Shown piece after piece: positions 35,015 to 43,416 of a DNA stretch of 64,000 bases; position 1 is the first letter of the stretch; every line of letters starts with the position of its first letter. The DNA comes from Paenibacillus sp. JNUCC-31 (GTDB lineage Bacteria; Bacillota; Bacilli; Paenibacillales; Paenibacillaceae). The position numbers and the translations under genes were made by a program. The stretch covers positions 620,001 through 684,000 of the forward strand of contig NZ_CP062165.1 of assembly GCF_014844075.1 (NCBI RefSeq). Reading direction: 5' to 3'. The notes under the pieces are model-generated. The model was not told the DNA's origin, made no database searches, and saw only the letters and a program-made list of their open reading frames with translations.

Positions 35015-35451
35015 TGAGCATCACCCGAATTTAATCCGCCCTCTGGCTTGTATTTATGTACAAGCTCTCTCCAGCCAAAATCGCCGCGATCCAGCGCTTT
35101 AACGAGAATCTCAGCAGTTGCGATGTTGGTGGCAAGTGGAATACCCTGCACATCGCAGAGACGCAGCAAAGCGTTAATATCTGGTTCGTGAGGTTGTGCC
35201 ATCAGTGGATCACGCAGGAATATAATCAGATCCATCTCATTTTGTGCAACCAAAGCTCCGATCTGTTGATCCCCGCCTAGCGGTCCGGATTCAAAACGGT
35301 GTATCTGTAATGAGGTTCCTTCCATAATACGCAGGCCGGTTGTGCCGGTAGAGTATAGTTGATGGTCTGTAAATACAGGTTCGTAAGCTGTCACGAAGTT
35401 AACCATCTCTTCCTTTTTGCGATCATGGGCAATAAATGCGATTTTCAACAT
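35011..35451 (-). CDS. mgsA: Methylglyoxal synthase
   Basis: DHAP to methylglyoxal and phosphate. 146 aa. Residues: [17 protein letters not shown] (4-20), LYSTGTTG (37-44) and [15 protein letters not shown] (about 55-69) for phosphate binding, and the catalytic Asp region [15 protein letters not shown] (about 77-91). AAAGGAG precedes the ATG at 35451. Overlaps bshB1. An inverted-repeat element begins 21 bp upstream and may change its promoter. Confidence 0.93.
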   Translation of the reverse strand: MLKIAFIAHDRKKEEMVNFVTAYEPVFTDHQLYSTGTTGLRIMEGTSLQIHRFESGPLGGDQQIGALVAQNEMDLIIFLRDPLMAQPHEPDINALLRLCDVQGIPLATNIATAEILVKALDRGDFGWRELVHKYKPEGGLNSGDAQ

Positions 35452-35472
35452 GACAATCTCCTTTTAGTGTGT

Positions 35473-35675
35473 GTTCAAAAAGTCAGGTTTTCAGCACCAA
35501 GAAGGTTGGATGAAGCTAGGGACTGAGTAGCGGAGCTACACGTTTTCGGAGAAAACGGCTTCGGAAGCATGTGCTTGCGAACCTACGTGAGCAACGGAAG
35601 GCCCGGCCGAATTCAAGATTCGATGTCGTATCCGCTTCTCGAGTGACCTCGTGATCAAAAGTTGACTTTTTGAAC
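35473..35675. repeat. 203-bp MITE-like element with 13-bp terminal inverted repeats
   Basis: The ends are perfect inverted repeats: GTTCAAAAAGTCA (35473-35485) and TGACTTTTTGAAC (35663-35675). No open frame longer than a short shadow is found inside. The interior has small palindromes (for example CGTTTTC-GGA-GAAAACG near 35550 and GCTTCGGAAGC). A short CTTTTAGT sequence occurs on both sides (35461-35468 and 35681-35688), not immediately adjacent, so it is only a weak hint of duplication. It ends 8 bp from the dapB stop. I believe similar elements are dispersed in Paenibacillus genomes, but this is memory, not a search. Confidence 0.7.
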
Positions 35676-35683
35676 TACCTCTT

Positions 35684-36487
35684 TTAGTCGATAAAGTGAT
35701 CAAATCCGTAAATGAGTCCTGTATATTCCATAACCTTTTGTACTCCAATTTTAACACCAGGCATGTAACCTGCCCGTTCATAGGAGTCATGGCGAATTTT
35801 GAGGGATTGGCCAAAATCTCCAAATACCACTTCCTGCTGGGCGAATACACCCGGCAACCGTACACTGTGAATTCGGAATCCATTATAATATCCGCCACGC
35901 GATCCTTCGATCGTCTCTTCTTCATTCGGATTACCTTGACGAAATTCCTCACGGTTTGCTGCAATTAGCTCGGCTGTTTTGATGGCTGTGCCTGAAGGAG
36001 CGTCCAGCTTTTGATCGCCGTGGTATTCGATGATCTCGACATTCGGCATATGTTTGGCAGCCTGTGCGGCAAACCTCATCATCAAAATGGCACCGATTGA
36101 GAAGTTCGGGGCAATTAACCCTCCAATGCCTTTCTCCTGACACTGCTTGTCCAGCTGTTCAATCTGATCCGGCGTAAAGCCGGTAACACCCATAACAGGT
36201 CTGACCCCATGACGGATTGCAATCTCTGTATGGGCAAAGGCATATTGGGGGACAGTGAAATCCACCATAACCTGTGGTTTTGTCTCTGCAAAGGCCATCT
36301 CGATATCGTCGGTCAAAAGCACCCCACATTCAGGCAGACCGACAAGTGTTCCGGCATCCGTGCCTACCCCGGAGCGGTTGACCGCTGCTGCGAGTTCCAG
36401 TTCAGGATCTTGAAGCACCAATTTCACGACTTCACGGCCCATCCGGCCAGCCGCTCCAATCACGGCAACTCGTATTACTTCACTCAT
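35684..36487 (-). CDS. dapB: 4-hydroxy-tetrahydrodipicolinate reductase
   Basis: Lysine/diaminopimelate pathway; reduces the dihydrodipicolinate precursor with NAD(P)H. 267 aa. Rossmann motif VAVIGAAGRMGREVV (residues 7-21); substrate site EIIEYHGDQKLDAPSGTAIKTAE (catalytic His and Lys; about 151-173). AGGAGATG precedes the ATG. Order dapB-mgsA-bshB1-bshA-cca-birA is as in Bacillus, though an inverted-repeat element lies between dapB and mgsA. Confidence 0.95.
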   Translation of the reverse strand: MSEVIRVAVIGAAGRMGREVVKLVLQDPELELAAAVNRSGVGTDAGTLVGLPECGVLLTDDIEMAFAETKPQVMVDFTVPQYAFAHTEIAIRHGVRPVMGVTGFTPDQIEQLDKQCQEKGIGGLIAPNFSIGAILMMRFAAQAAKHMPNVEIIEYHGDQKLDAPSGTAIKTAELIAANREEFRQGNPNEEETIEGSRGGYYNGFRIHSVRLPGVFAQQEVVFGDFGQSLKIRHDSYERAGYMPGVKIGVQKVMEYTGLIYGFDHFID

Positions 36488-36569
36488 CTTGGCTGCATCT
36501 CCTCACTATGTTGGCTCAATCGGCTGAATCCATTTCATGACCAATCCCTTACACCCATAAAATGGATTC

Positions 36570-37094
36570 TTATTGTATAGACTTCATACGCTGCTTAATT
36601 TCCTGTAACAATTGATGCAGTTGCACATTCTGCGGGTCCAATAACAGTGCATCACGAACGGACCTGGTTGCAAGGTCGAACTCATTCAGATCACTGTATG
36701 CAAGAGCAAGCATGATATGGGCTTCAACATATAACGGGTCAAGTTTAACCGCCCGTCTCAGCAAATCGGCCGCCTGAACATATCTTTCATGCGTTCCGTC
36801 CCCTGCCTGTTCAAGCAGTACCTTAGCCTGAGTGCTGAGCTGTTTGGCTTCCAGGGTCTGTAAATGCAATACATACTCCTCTATGCCCTGAGACAGCTCA
36901 ACTGCCTTACGCGCGTATTCAAGCGCTTGACTCAGATGCTGACTGCGGGCATGCGTAATGGAACAACGATAATAGAGTTCCGCATGTTCCGGGTGAGCAT
37001 TGATGGCGGATTCAAACCAACGAATGGCCTGCTCAAAATCATTTTGCAAAATACAGCGGTATGCTTGCTGCATATACTCTTCCGGTTTCATCAT
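36570..37094 (-). CDS. Tetratricopeptide-repeat protein
   Basis: 174 aa. About four TPR units cover most of the protein (AYRCILQNDFEQAIRWFESA, AELYYRCSITHARSQHLSQ, AADLLRRAVKLDPLYVEAHI, DPQNVQLHQLLQEI). No enzyme motif and no signal peptide. Start ATG 37094 (or the next codon, 37091) behind GGGGAGGG. It lies between the MazG-like gene and dapB; no such gene is at this place in Bacillus. Function unknown. Confidence 0.8.
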   Translation of the reverse strand: MMKPEEYMQQAYRCILQNDFEQAIRWFESAINAHPEHAELYYRCSITHARSQHLSQALEYARKAVELSQGIEEYVLHLQTLEAKQLSTQAKVLLEQAGDGTHERYVQAADLLRRAVKLDPLYVEAHIMLALAYSDLNEFDLATRSVRDALLLDPQNVQLHQLLQEIKQRMKSIQ

Positions 37095-37145
37095 CCAAGC
37101 TGTCCCTCCCCATTGAGGTGATGGTACAGCATATGTAATCTACGC

Positions 37146-37475
37146 CTAATCGGTGTTTTTTGGAGTCCACCGATTTGCATCGCGTGTGTTAAATTTATGC
37201 ATGACTTTGTCATGTGCCTCTGCCAGATCAATCCCTAGAGAGTTCGCAAAACAAATCGTGATAAATAAAATGTCCCCGAGCTCAAGCTCAATGGAATTTT
37301 CTGCTTCGGAAGATTTTTTCGGTTTTTCGCCGAACTCATGATTGACTTCCCTCGCAAGTTCTCCCACCTCTTCGGACATTCGAGCCAGCATGGCCAGCGG
37401 ACTGAAATATCCTTCTTTGAACTGGGAAATATATAGATCAACCTCACGCTGCATTTCTGCAATGCTTTTCTCCAT
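37146..37475 (-). CDS. MazG-like nucleotide pyrophosphohydrolase (YpjD)
   Basis: 109 aa, single MazG domain. Metal-binding acidic residues: EEVGELAREVNHEFG (about 35-49) and ELGDILFITICFANSLGID (about 65-83), in the ExxE...ExxD pattern. The family hydrolyses (d)NTPs to monophosphates, possibly house-cleaning. Divergent from yitT-like; upstream of dapB in the ypjD-dapB order of Bacillus. Confidence 0.88.
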   Translation of the reverse strand: MEKSIAEMQREVDLYISQFKEGYFSPLAMLARMSEEVGELAREVNHEFGEKPKKSSEAENSIELELGDILFITICFANSLGIDLAEAHDKVMHKFNTRDANRWTPKNTD

Positions 37476-37647
37476 GAGAACGGATTCTCCTTTTGAAATT
37501 GTGTCGTATTTGTACCTAATATATCAGTTATTTAGATTCACTTCCACCATCATAAACGACAAATCATTTTTAAAGAATCGATAAACAGGTATACTAAGGT
37601 GGGAATGATTGCTTTCACATTCTAATTTGCAAATGGAGAGGGAACTT

Positions 37648-38517
37648 ATGAGCATTTCCAAAACCTGGGTTCAGTTCAAAATGATTCTTCCCATCCTGTT
37701 GGGAACCGCATTATACGCCTTTGGACTTCTGTATTTCATCATTCCCAACCAGCTCATGGAAGGCGGGGTAACGGGAATTACGGTCCTGCTGAATTATGCG
37801 TTCGGCATCTCTCCTTCACTAACAACCTTAATTGTTAACATTCCGCTCTTTTTGATTGGGCTCAAAATTCTGGGCGGTAGACAGATGATCTTTACAGGGG
37901 TTGGTATTGGAGCACTTACAGTGTTCCTATGGTTGTTCGAAAAATGGATTCAGATCGGCTGGATCCAGCCGCTACATACCGAGAATGATCTTCTGCTTGC
38001 GGCGTTATATGCCGGGGTCACCCTGGGCGCAGGGCTTGGCATCGTATTTCGCTGGGGCGGAACAACAGGCGGCTCTGACATCATTGCCCGGATTCTCAAT
38101 CGAAAATATGGATGGAGTATGGGACGTGTATTACTGGGTATCGATTTCATCATTATTGGCATTTCGCTTATTTACATTCCAAAAGAAAAAATACTATATA
38201 CGTTGGTAGCTGTATTTATCGCCTCTAAAGTGATCGACTTTATTCAGGAAGGAGCATACTCTGCCCGGGCCTTTATGATTATCAGTGACCACGCCCCGGA
38301 AATTGCAGACCTGATTACCCGTGATATGGATCGCGGCGTAACACTCATTCCAGCTGTTGGTGCCTATTCAAAACAGGCCAAACATGTAGCCTATTGCGTC
38401 ATTTCCAGGCAAGAATTCAGACGTTTACAGACGATTGTGCGCTCCGTTGATCCCAGAGCCTTCGTCATCATCAGCGATGTCCACGATGTGCATGGAGAAG
38501 GGTTTAAGGAAAGTTGA
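37648..38517 (+). CDS. YitT-family membrane protein (DUF2179)
   Basis: 289 aa from the ATG at 37648 (GGAGAGGG upstream; an earlier in-frame start at 37609 lacks one). About six hydrophobic segments in residues 10-200, e.g. ILPILLGTALYAFGLLYFII and LLAALYAGVTLGAGLGIVF, with GGTTGGSDIIARI (about 145-157). A cytosolic DUF2179 domain follows (about 215-285; RGVTLIPAVGAYSKQAKHVA, RSVDPRAFVIISDVHDVHGEGF). Corresponds to ypjC by position. Transport role unproven. Confidence 0.9.
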   Translation: MSISKTWVQFKMILPILLGTALYAFGLLYFIIPNQLMEGGVTGITVLLNYAFGISPSLTTLIVNIPLFLIGLKILGGRQMIFTGVGIGALTVFLWLFEKWIQIGWIQPLHTENDLLLAALYAGVTLGAGLGIVFRWGGTTGGSDIIARILNRKYGWSMGRVLLGIDFIIIGISLIYIPKEKILYTLVAVFIASKVIDFIQEGAYSARAFMIISDHAPEIADLITRDMDRGVTLIPAVGAYSKQAKHVAYCVISRQEFRRLQTIVRSVDPRAFVIISDVHDVHGEGFKES

Positions 38518-38530
38518 TCCAGATTGCTGA

Positions 38531-38592
38531 AAAACCCTCGAATCATAAGAACAGAGCCAGCGAATTGGCCATTCTTGTGAATCGGGGTTTTT
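38531..38592. terminator. Bidirectional terminator between the YitT and YpjB genes
   Basis: A long imperfect inverted repeat (AAAACCCTCGAATCATAAGAA at 38531-38550 region with TTCTTGTGAATCGGGGTTTT at 38573-38592), with T-rich right and A-rich left ends. It separates convergent genes. Confidence 0.75.
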
Positions 38593-38620
38593 CTATTTTT
38601 TCTATTGTTTTTGATTAAAT

Positions 38621-39490
38621 TCAGCGGCGAAAAGGAAAGATCCCCTGCTGCTGCGCCCGGTATTTACGGTAACCCGCATAACCCAGTGCTGCTACAATCA
38701 CGGAACTAATGAACAATCCGGCCGCCCTGCGGTTGGGACCTTCAACAAATGGTACAAAAGCACTTTCGTCCTTTTCCCGACCAAACAATTGGTTCACCAG
38801 CTCTTCACCATGAACGACCATACTTTTCAATTGGGCAATGTCGGGTTTCTTGGCCGTAGTCAGACCCTTTGTATGCGATAGCCAGGCGTCAAGCTGGGCC
38901 ATTTCGTAGGGTTCACGGCGGATCGTAGCCGCAGGGCGGATGGTCTCATAATGCTCCTCCAGCAAGGCGTAGCGGCTCGCTATGATTGCCGCACTTTGCT
39001 GTTGATCTGCCGCGGTTGATAACGCGTCGAGATCATTTTTCACAATTTTATAATACTGGAGCCATAAAGGTTTGGATGGATTAGCAAGACTGTCTGCTGC
39101 AAGCCGAAGTTTGGCAGAGGCCTGCTGGAGTGACGCATCATCACTTTTAACCCGGACGGCGGCTTCTTTCACTTCAACAATGGTTTCGGATAGGGCGTGT
39201 ATGCCTTCTACTGTCGTCTGACCCTCAAAGGATATATGCTCCAGACCTTTACTGATTCGCAAAATACTGCCTCTCACTTCCTCAATATCATGATCGAGGG
39301 CATGTCGATACAGTTGCGCCGCTTCTTCATTCAATTGCTCTATTGAATTTTTGACAGAGACTTCCTTACCCTTTTCTCCGTTAACCCCACTACTTTCCGC
39401 TGATACGCTGTATGACAAGTTCGTCCAGAACAGCAGAGCCATGAACGACACCACCATTAATCCAGTTTTGATCCTGAACGTTCTTTTCAT
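38621..39490 (-). CDS. Sporulation-protein YpjB-like membrane protein
   Basis: 289 aa from the ATG at 39490, which has GGAGG 7 nt upstream. A signal-anchor (GLMVVSFMALLFWTNLSYSVSA) is followed by a long helical extracytoplasmic part with leucine-spaced helices (residues about 40-235) and a C-terminal membrane helix (AAGLFISSVIVAALGYAGY) with basic tail. The position, after the DUF1405 gene and before the YitT gene, matches Bacillus ypjB, whose product is described as sporulation related. Family known, mechanism not. Confidence 0.75.
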   Translation of the reverse strand: MKRTFRIKTGLMVVSFMALLFWTNLSYSVSAESSGVNGEKGKEVSVKNSIEQLNEEAAQLYRHALDHDIEEVRGSILRISKGLEHISFEGQTTVEGIHALSETIVEVKEAAVRVKSDDASLQQASAKLRLAADSLANPSKPLWLQYYKIVKNDLDALSTAADQQQSAAIIASRYALLEEHYETIRPAATIRREPYEMAQLDAWLSHTKGLTTAKKPDIAQLKSMVVHGEELVNQLFGREKDESAFVPFVEGPNRRAAGLFISSVIVAALGYAGYRKYRAQQQGIFPFRR

Positions 39491-39556
39491 GGACATCCCT
39501 CCCACCATCAATGTATGGCAGGGTACAGCTCCTTAGAACAAGCTTTCTTTATGAAA

Positions 39557-40204
39557 CTAGGCTCGTCTTGCCTGTCTCAAGGCCACCCATGCACACAGAA
39601 TGCTCACCAGCGTCAGTCCTACAGTGAAATTGCGCACACCATCCAGTTGATCCATCAGTGACGCAGGCAGCCAAGGGAAAATGTCATAGGTATAGTCAAC
39701 TGTATCATTTAGCAAAGTCCATAATCCGGCAATCACCAGAGCTCCCCAGCGGAAACCGAAGAACCTCACATACAGCAAAGCCTCGATGGCCATGGCGCTA
39801 TGCGATGCAATTAACATCCAATCCTGCCAGTTTTGCGAACCTCCTTGCATCCAGCCTGCAAATATAATGGAAACCGCCCATACACCATACTTCACCGAAG
39901 TAACCACTGCGAGCGCCTGAATGACATGTCCGATCCGGTTCAGGATTCTGGACTGCGGCTTATACAAAACCCACAATAAAGACAATGTGAAGAACAAGCT
40001 CGCTGTCGGACTATCCGGCACAAACACAATCTGCCACAAGGGTTGCCGCGCCAATGTATACTCCAATTGATCCCCGTACCATATGTATCCGTACACCGTT
40101 CCCACTGCATTACACCAAAATAAAAGCCACAGGAAATAACGGTTCGTTAGAAATTCCCGGCTCCAGAAAAACGATAAAGCCACGTTCTCTGCCCCTTCCT
40201 TCAT
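39557..40204 (-). CDS. DUF1405 multi-spanning membrane protein (YpjA-like)
   Basis: 215 aa with about six hydrophobic segments (FLWLLFWCNAVGTVYGYIWYG, SLFFTLSLLWVLY, ALAVVTSVKYGVWAVSIIFAG, MAIEALLYVRFFG, etc.). I place the start at the ATG at 40204 because the longer frame (to 40261) would begin inside the qcrC terminator. Position matches Bacillus ypjA, just after qcrC. Function unknown. Confidence 0.82.
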   Translation of the reverse strand: MKEGAENVALSFFWSREFLTNRYFLWLLFWCNAVGTVYGYIWYGDQLEYTLARQPLWQIVFVPDSPTASLFFTLSLLWVLYKPQSRILNRIGHVIQALAVVTSVKYGVWAVSIIFAGWMQGGSQNWQDWMLIASHSAMAIEALLYVRFFGFRWGALVIAGLWTLLNDTVDYTYDIFPWLPASLMDQLDGVRNFTVGLTLVSILCAWVALRQARRA

Positions 40205-40243
40205 ATGTGTTCTGCTTCCAGAGGTATTGCTAAAAAACACTTC

Positions 40244-40275
40244 AAAAAAACCTGACCGCATAAACGATCAGGTTT
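40244..40275 (-). terminator. Intrinsic terminator after qcrC
   Basis: AAACCTGA/TCAGGTTT stem (40268-40275 / 40248-40255) with a run of seven T on minus (40250-40244). It separates qcrABC from the ypjA-like gene. Confidence 0.85.
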
Positions 40276-40292
40276 CATTGGTTATTTCGATT

Positions 40293-41174
40293 TTACTGTT
40301 CCGCCTTTTGTTTCGCAAGCCATTCCGCCAAGTGATTGATGTCATCATCCGACAGCCCTTGAGCAATAGCGTTGTCATACTGAGCAGGCATGCTGTTATA
40401 TCCTTCTTTGATAATCGTCAGGATTTCTTCCTGGCTGTGTTTATCACCTACACCACGAAGTGAAGGTCCGCCTGCTCCCTTCATGTCGGCAGCATGACAT
40501 CCGATACAACCGGCCTTTTTGAAGGTCTCCATTGCCGGATCATCCTTGTCTACGATTGCCACTTCTTGTTTCTGACCTGGCGCATTCGACGTAGGAAGAC
40601 CCAGCTCGTGTTTCTCCCGCGCTTCTTCTTCACGCTGAATATGTTCCGGCTTCTGACCGCTTGCTTCCAACTCATGCTCGTAATGCGTCCACGCCACGTT
40701 AGTCAGATAGATTACGGACATCACCGACAGAATCATAAGCGATGATGCAATGGGGCGTCTGTAGAAACGCCGCTCTTTGCCTGTATCCAGAAATGGAGCG
40801 AGCAACAGAGCGCCGAAAGCAACTCCGCTGACCCCCAGTACCCCCAACAGGACGTAATCACCTGAGGCATACGGGTATTTCAAATACTGGTACAGAAAAA
40901 GGAAATACCAGTCCGGCATCGGAATAACCGATGCACTTGGATTGGCCGGATAGCCCAAAGGTGCAGGCTCCGAAATCGTTAATACCAGAATACCAACCAG
41001 CACAACGACACCAACCATCCATTCCTTTAGCAAGAAGTTAGGAATAAAGGCCTCTGATTTGCCGGGATACGCCGTGTAGTCCGGTGGAGTAATAAACCCC
41101 GCCCCTTTACGGACGCGTGAATCCCCAACGAAGATAATCTTTTCCTGGTCATCCGACTTGTGTCCGTGAGCCAT
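40293..41174 (-). CDS. qcrC: Menaquinol:cytochrome c reductase, cytochrome b/c subunit
   Basis: 293 aa. The N-terminal half is the subunit IV-like membrane part (WMVGVVVLVGILVLTI, PDWYFLFLYQYLKYP, YVLLGVLGVSGVAFGALL, SLMILSVMSVIYL). A charged linker (about 165-210) leads to a C-terminal cytochrome c domain with heme motif CIGCH (about 229-233) and a Met ligand region SMPAQYD (about 264). It passes electrons from menaquinol to cytochrome c. Third gene of qcrABC. Confidence 0.94.
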   Translation of the reverse strand: MAHGHKSDDQEKIIFVGDSRVRKGAGFITPPDYTAYPGKSEAFIPNFLLKEWMVGVVVLVGILVLTISEPAPLGYPANPSASVIPMPDWYFLFLYQYLKYPYASGDYVLLGVLGVSGVAFGALLLAPFLDTGKERRFYRRPIASSLMILSVMSVIYLTNVAWTHYEHELEASGQKPEHIQREEEAREKHELGLPTSNAPGQKQEVAIVDKDDPAMETFKKAGCIGCHAADMKGAGGPSLRGVGDKHSQEEILTIIKEGYNSMPAQYDNAIAQGLSDDDINHLAEWLAKQKAEQ

Positions 41175-41195
41175 GTCGATTCCTCCCTTCTCAGA

Positions 41196-41867
41196 TTATA
41201 GTGGTCCCGAAATGCCCTGTCTGCGGATCATAATAAAGTGTCCGACCAGAAGCACCAGAAGCACAGCGGGGAGGAAGAATACGTGCAGGGCAAAGAACCG
41301 TGTTAACGTCTGTGCACCTACAATGGTTCCGCCTTGCAGGAACTCTTTAATGATCGGCCCCAGCCAAGGAACCGTGTTCGCTATCTCCAAAGTAACCTTG
41401 GTTGCAAAGTAGGCTTTATTATCCCATGGCAGCAAGTACCCGGTAAGCCCCAGACCCAGCATGACAAAAAAGATCAGCATGCCGACAACCCAGTTCATTT
41501 CGCGCGGTGCTTTGTAAGAGCCGGTAAAGAACACACGCATCGTATGTAAGAACATCATAACGATAACCAGACTGGCTCCCCAATGGTGCATACCGCGAAC
41601 AATTTGGCCGAAGGCTACTTTGGTCTGCAAATACTCGACACTGGCGTAAGCATTAATAATATCAGGCACATAGTACATCGTCAGGAACATTCCTGACAAA
41701 ATCTGAATTACAGTGATAAAGAACGTCAATCCACCAAAGCAGTACACGAATGCGGAAAAGTGATGAGCCGGGTTAACGTGCTCTGGAACTTCATGATCCG
41801 CAACGTCCCTCCAAATTGGCGTGATATCGAGACGCTCGTCAATCCAGTCATAGACATTTTTAAACAT
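41196..41867 (-). CDS. qcrB: Menaquinol:cytochrome c reductase, cytochrome b subunit
   Basis: 223 aa with four transmembrane helices holding the heme b ligands: RGMHHWGASLVIVMMFLH (His pair, about 90-107) and FFALHVFFLPAVLLVLLVGHF (His pair, about 189-209). GYLLPWDNKAYFATKV (about 140-155) is the quinol-site motif. Standard Firmicute cytochrome b6-like size. In operon between qcrA and qcrC. Confidence 0.95.
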   Translation of the reverse strand: MFKNVYDWIDERLDITPIWRDVADHEVPEHVNPAHHFSAFVYCFGGLTFFITVIQILSGMFLTMYYVPDIINAYASVEYLQTKVAFGQIVRGMHHWGASLVIVMMFLHTMRVFFTGSYKAPREMNWVVGMLIFFVMLGLGLTGYLLPWDNKAYFATKVTLEIANTVPWLGPIIKEFLQGGTIVGAQTLTRFFALHVFFLPAVLLVLLVGHFIMIRRQGISGPL

Positions 41868-41882
41868 CTGCGTTCACGCCTC

Positions 41883-42425
41883 CTATTTGACTCGGGTGTT
41901 CGGAACAATGTCGCCCAGATAAACCCAGCCCTGATCTTCTTTAACCACATACTCATCCAGTGGCTTCGGGGCTACGGCAAGATTCTTGCCTTCTTTGTCA
42001 TAGTGCGCGCCATGGCAGGGGCAATGATATTCATCAGGGTACTGTTTATCGCTATTCCAACCTACGGTACAACCCAAATGTTTACAAATGGGTGAAAGCG
42101 CATAAATTTTACCCTGTTCATCTTTCCTGATCCAGGCGATTAACGAAGCATTGCTCAAATACCAACCGTCTTGTTGCTGCAGTTCAAACGTAAATTCTTG
42201 AGGTTCATTCGTAATTTTGCTAATTTCTGCTACTTTGACAGAGGTGCCTTCTCCCTTGTGCTGCAAAATCGGGTCCACCGCAAAACGGACCATAGGGAGT
42301 ATTGCACCGGCGGCCATGTAGGCGGTAGCTCCACCAAGCGTGTACGTCAAAAACTGCCTGCGTGACATTTCCATGCGGCTTGGCAATTTCATGGAAGCTT
42401 CGTGCTGGTCATGCTCACTGCTCAT
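41883..42425 (-). CDS. qcrA: Menaquinol:cytochrome c reductase, Rieske iron-sulfur subunit
   Basis: 180 aa. The N-terminus has a twin-arginine-like segment (SRRQFLTYTLGGATAYMAAG, about 21-40), which serves as membrane anchor. The 2Fe-2S motifs are CKHLGCTVGW (about 118-127) and CPCHGAHYD (about 141-149). A good sigma-A promoter lies upstream. First gene of qcrABC. Confidence 0.95.
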   Translation of the reverse strand: MSSEHDQHEASMKLPSRMEMSRRQFLTYTLGGATAYMAAGAILPMVRFAVDPILQHKGEGTSVKVAEISKITNEPQEFTFELQQQDGWYLSNASLIAWIRKDEQGKIYALSPICKHLGCTVGWNSDKQYPDEYHCPCHGAHYDKEGKNLAVAPKPLDEYVVKEDQGWVYLGDIVPNTRVK

Positions 42426-42507
42426 ACTGTCTTCAACCCCCTTTTTCAGCCAACTCTCTCAATCGTTTTCATTATCAGAAATTCCACGACTTACTAGAAC
42501 ATACATA

Positions 42508-42536
42508 ATCATATAGTAGCCCTAGAACACCGTCAA
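42508..42536 (-). promoter_or_regulatory. Sigma-A promoter of qcrABC
   Basis: TTGACG (42536-42531) and TATGAT (42513-42508) with a 17-bp spacer, about 83 bp before the qcrA start at 42425. Confidence 0.75.
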
Positions 42537-42618
42537 GAATTTGTCACACATTTTTAAGGTACATTTGTAAGCGTTATTAAAAAAGTGTTGGTAAATTGTC
42601 ACATTTGTCACAGGAAGG

Positions 42619-43041
42619 TCACCTTTTCCATAACTCACGGATTTTTTCCCCGACAAAACGCGCAATTCCGTCTTCTCCCACCTCTTGAGTCAAAATGGAG
42701 CGACTTAAAAGCAAATCAGCAGAAGGAATTTCAGCTTTTTCCAATACACCATCTGATGACATTACAACCACATATTTGAAACCGGAAGATTTAAGTTGTT
42801 CACATAAGGTATTTAATGCCATTGACATCTCCGGATATGCGTAATGGAATGCAGGGTAAGTCATGATCCGCCCTTTGAAAGGAATCTCCACCAAATCCAA
42901 AAAATCTCTAAGTCGCTCCAGCGCTTCCGTCACTTCAACCGGAGACTGCTCGCCATTGAGGGCTGTAAATGGGATAAGGCATGTATCCAGATAGAGTTGC
43001 AGTTCAGCCCAGCTGTCTTGAGTCATCTCACTGAATTTCAA
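42619..43041 (-). CDS. DUF2487 protein (YpiF-like)
   Basis: About 140 aa. Start probably TTG at 43041, after a GAGAGGGG/TTAGGGAA purine stretch, giving the usual KFSEMTQDSW N-terminus; an ATG at 43077 is an alternative with a 12-residue extension. The protein is soluble, with no membrane segment. It contains a LNTLCEQLKSSGFKYVVVMS block (about 80-100). By position between the IDEAL gene and qcrA it matches Bacillus ypiF. Function unknown. Confidence 0.75.
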   Translation of the reverse strand: MKFSEMTQDSWAELQLYLDTCLIPFTALNGEQSPVEVTEALERLRDFLDLVEIPFKGRIMTYPAFHYAYPEMSMALNTLCEQLKSSGFKYVVVMSSDGVLEKAEIPSADLLLSRSILTQEVGEDGIARFVGEKIRELWKR

Positions 43042-43159
43042 TTCCCTAATTCCCCTCTCTATCCATTTTATTCCCATATTATATATGACCCTATATTATA
43101 AATCCAGAGATTCGTGTAGAACGGGGACTTGAGTACCATTTATGAGGTTTTTCATAAAC

Positions 43160-43189
43160 AAAAAAAGAGATGCGTTTTCACGCATCTCT
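43160..43189 (-). terminator. Intrinsic terminator after the IDEAL-domain gene
   Basis: AGAGATGCG/CGCATCTCT perfect 9-bp stem (43166-43174 / 43181-43189) with a six to seven T run on minus. Confidence 0.85.
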
Positions 43190-43213
43190 TGTATTTTTAT
43201 TTTGATATGCTCA

Positions 43214-43393
43214 TCAGTTTATGGCCTTCAGTTCATCCGTCAGACTCCGGAAAGCTACTTCGTCTCCGGTAGCCAACGCCTTGTCGATTTCCATATACAG
43301 CTTCTCACTGCGCTGTTTACGAAGCGCGTCGTCCCACACCATCTCAGCAGCCAGCCCCAACATGACTTCATACGTAACTTTCATTTTATCCAA
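43214..43393 (-). CDS. Small IDEAL-domain protein
   Basis: 59 aa from a TTG at 43393, with GGAGG 9 nt upstream; an internal ATG at 43384 is a weaker start. The sequence MLGLAAEMVWDDALRKQRSE then LYMEIDKALATGDEVAF and the ending LTDELKAIN match the IDEAL domain, whose core is the short I-D-x-A-L motif. In Bacillus the domain is found at the end of YpiB (UPF0302) and in small proteins. Here it is free-standing, so the YpiB front part is absent. Function unknown; gene order matches the Bacillus ypiB position. Confidence 0.8.
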   Translation of the reverse strand: MDKMKVTYEVMLGLAAEMVWDDALRKQRSEKLYMEIDKALATGDEVAFRSLTDELKAIN

Positions 43394-43416
43394 TAGGATG
43401 CACCTCCAAAACGGAT

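Noticed and set aside
35536..35964. 142-codon minus frame across dapB and the inverted-repeat element
   Set aside because: It overlaps dapB in another frame and has no ribosome site; dapB is the real gene.
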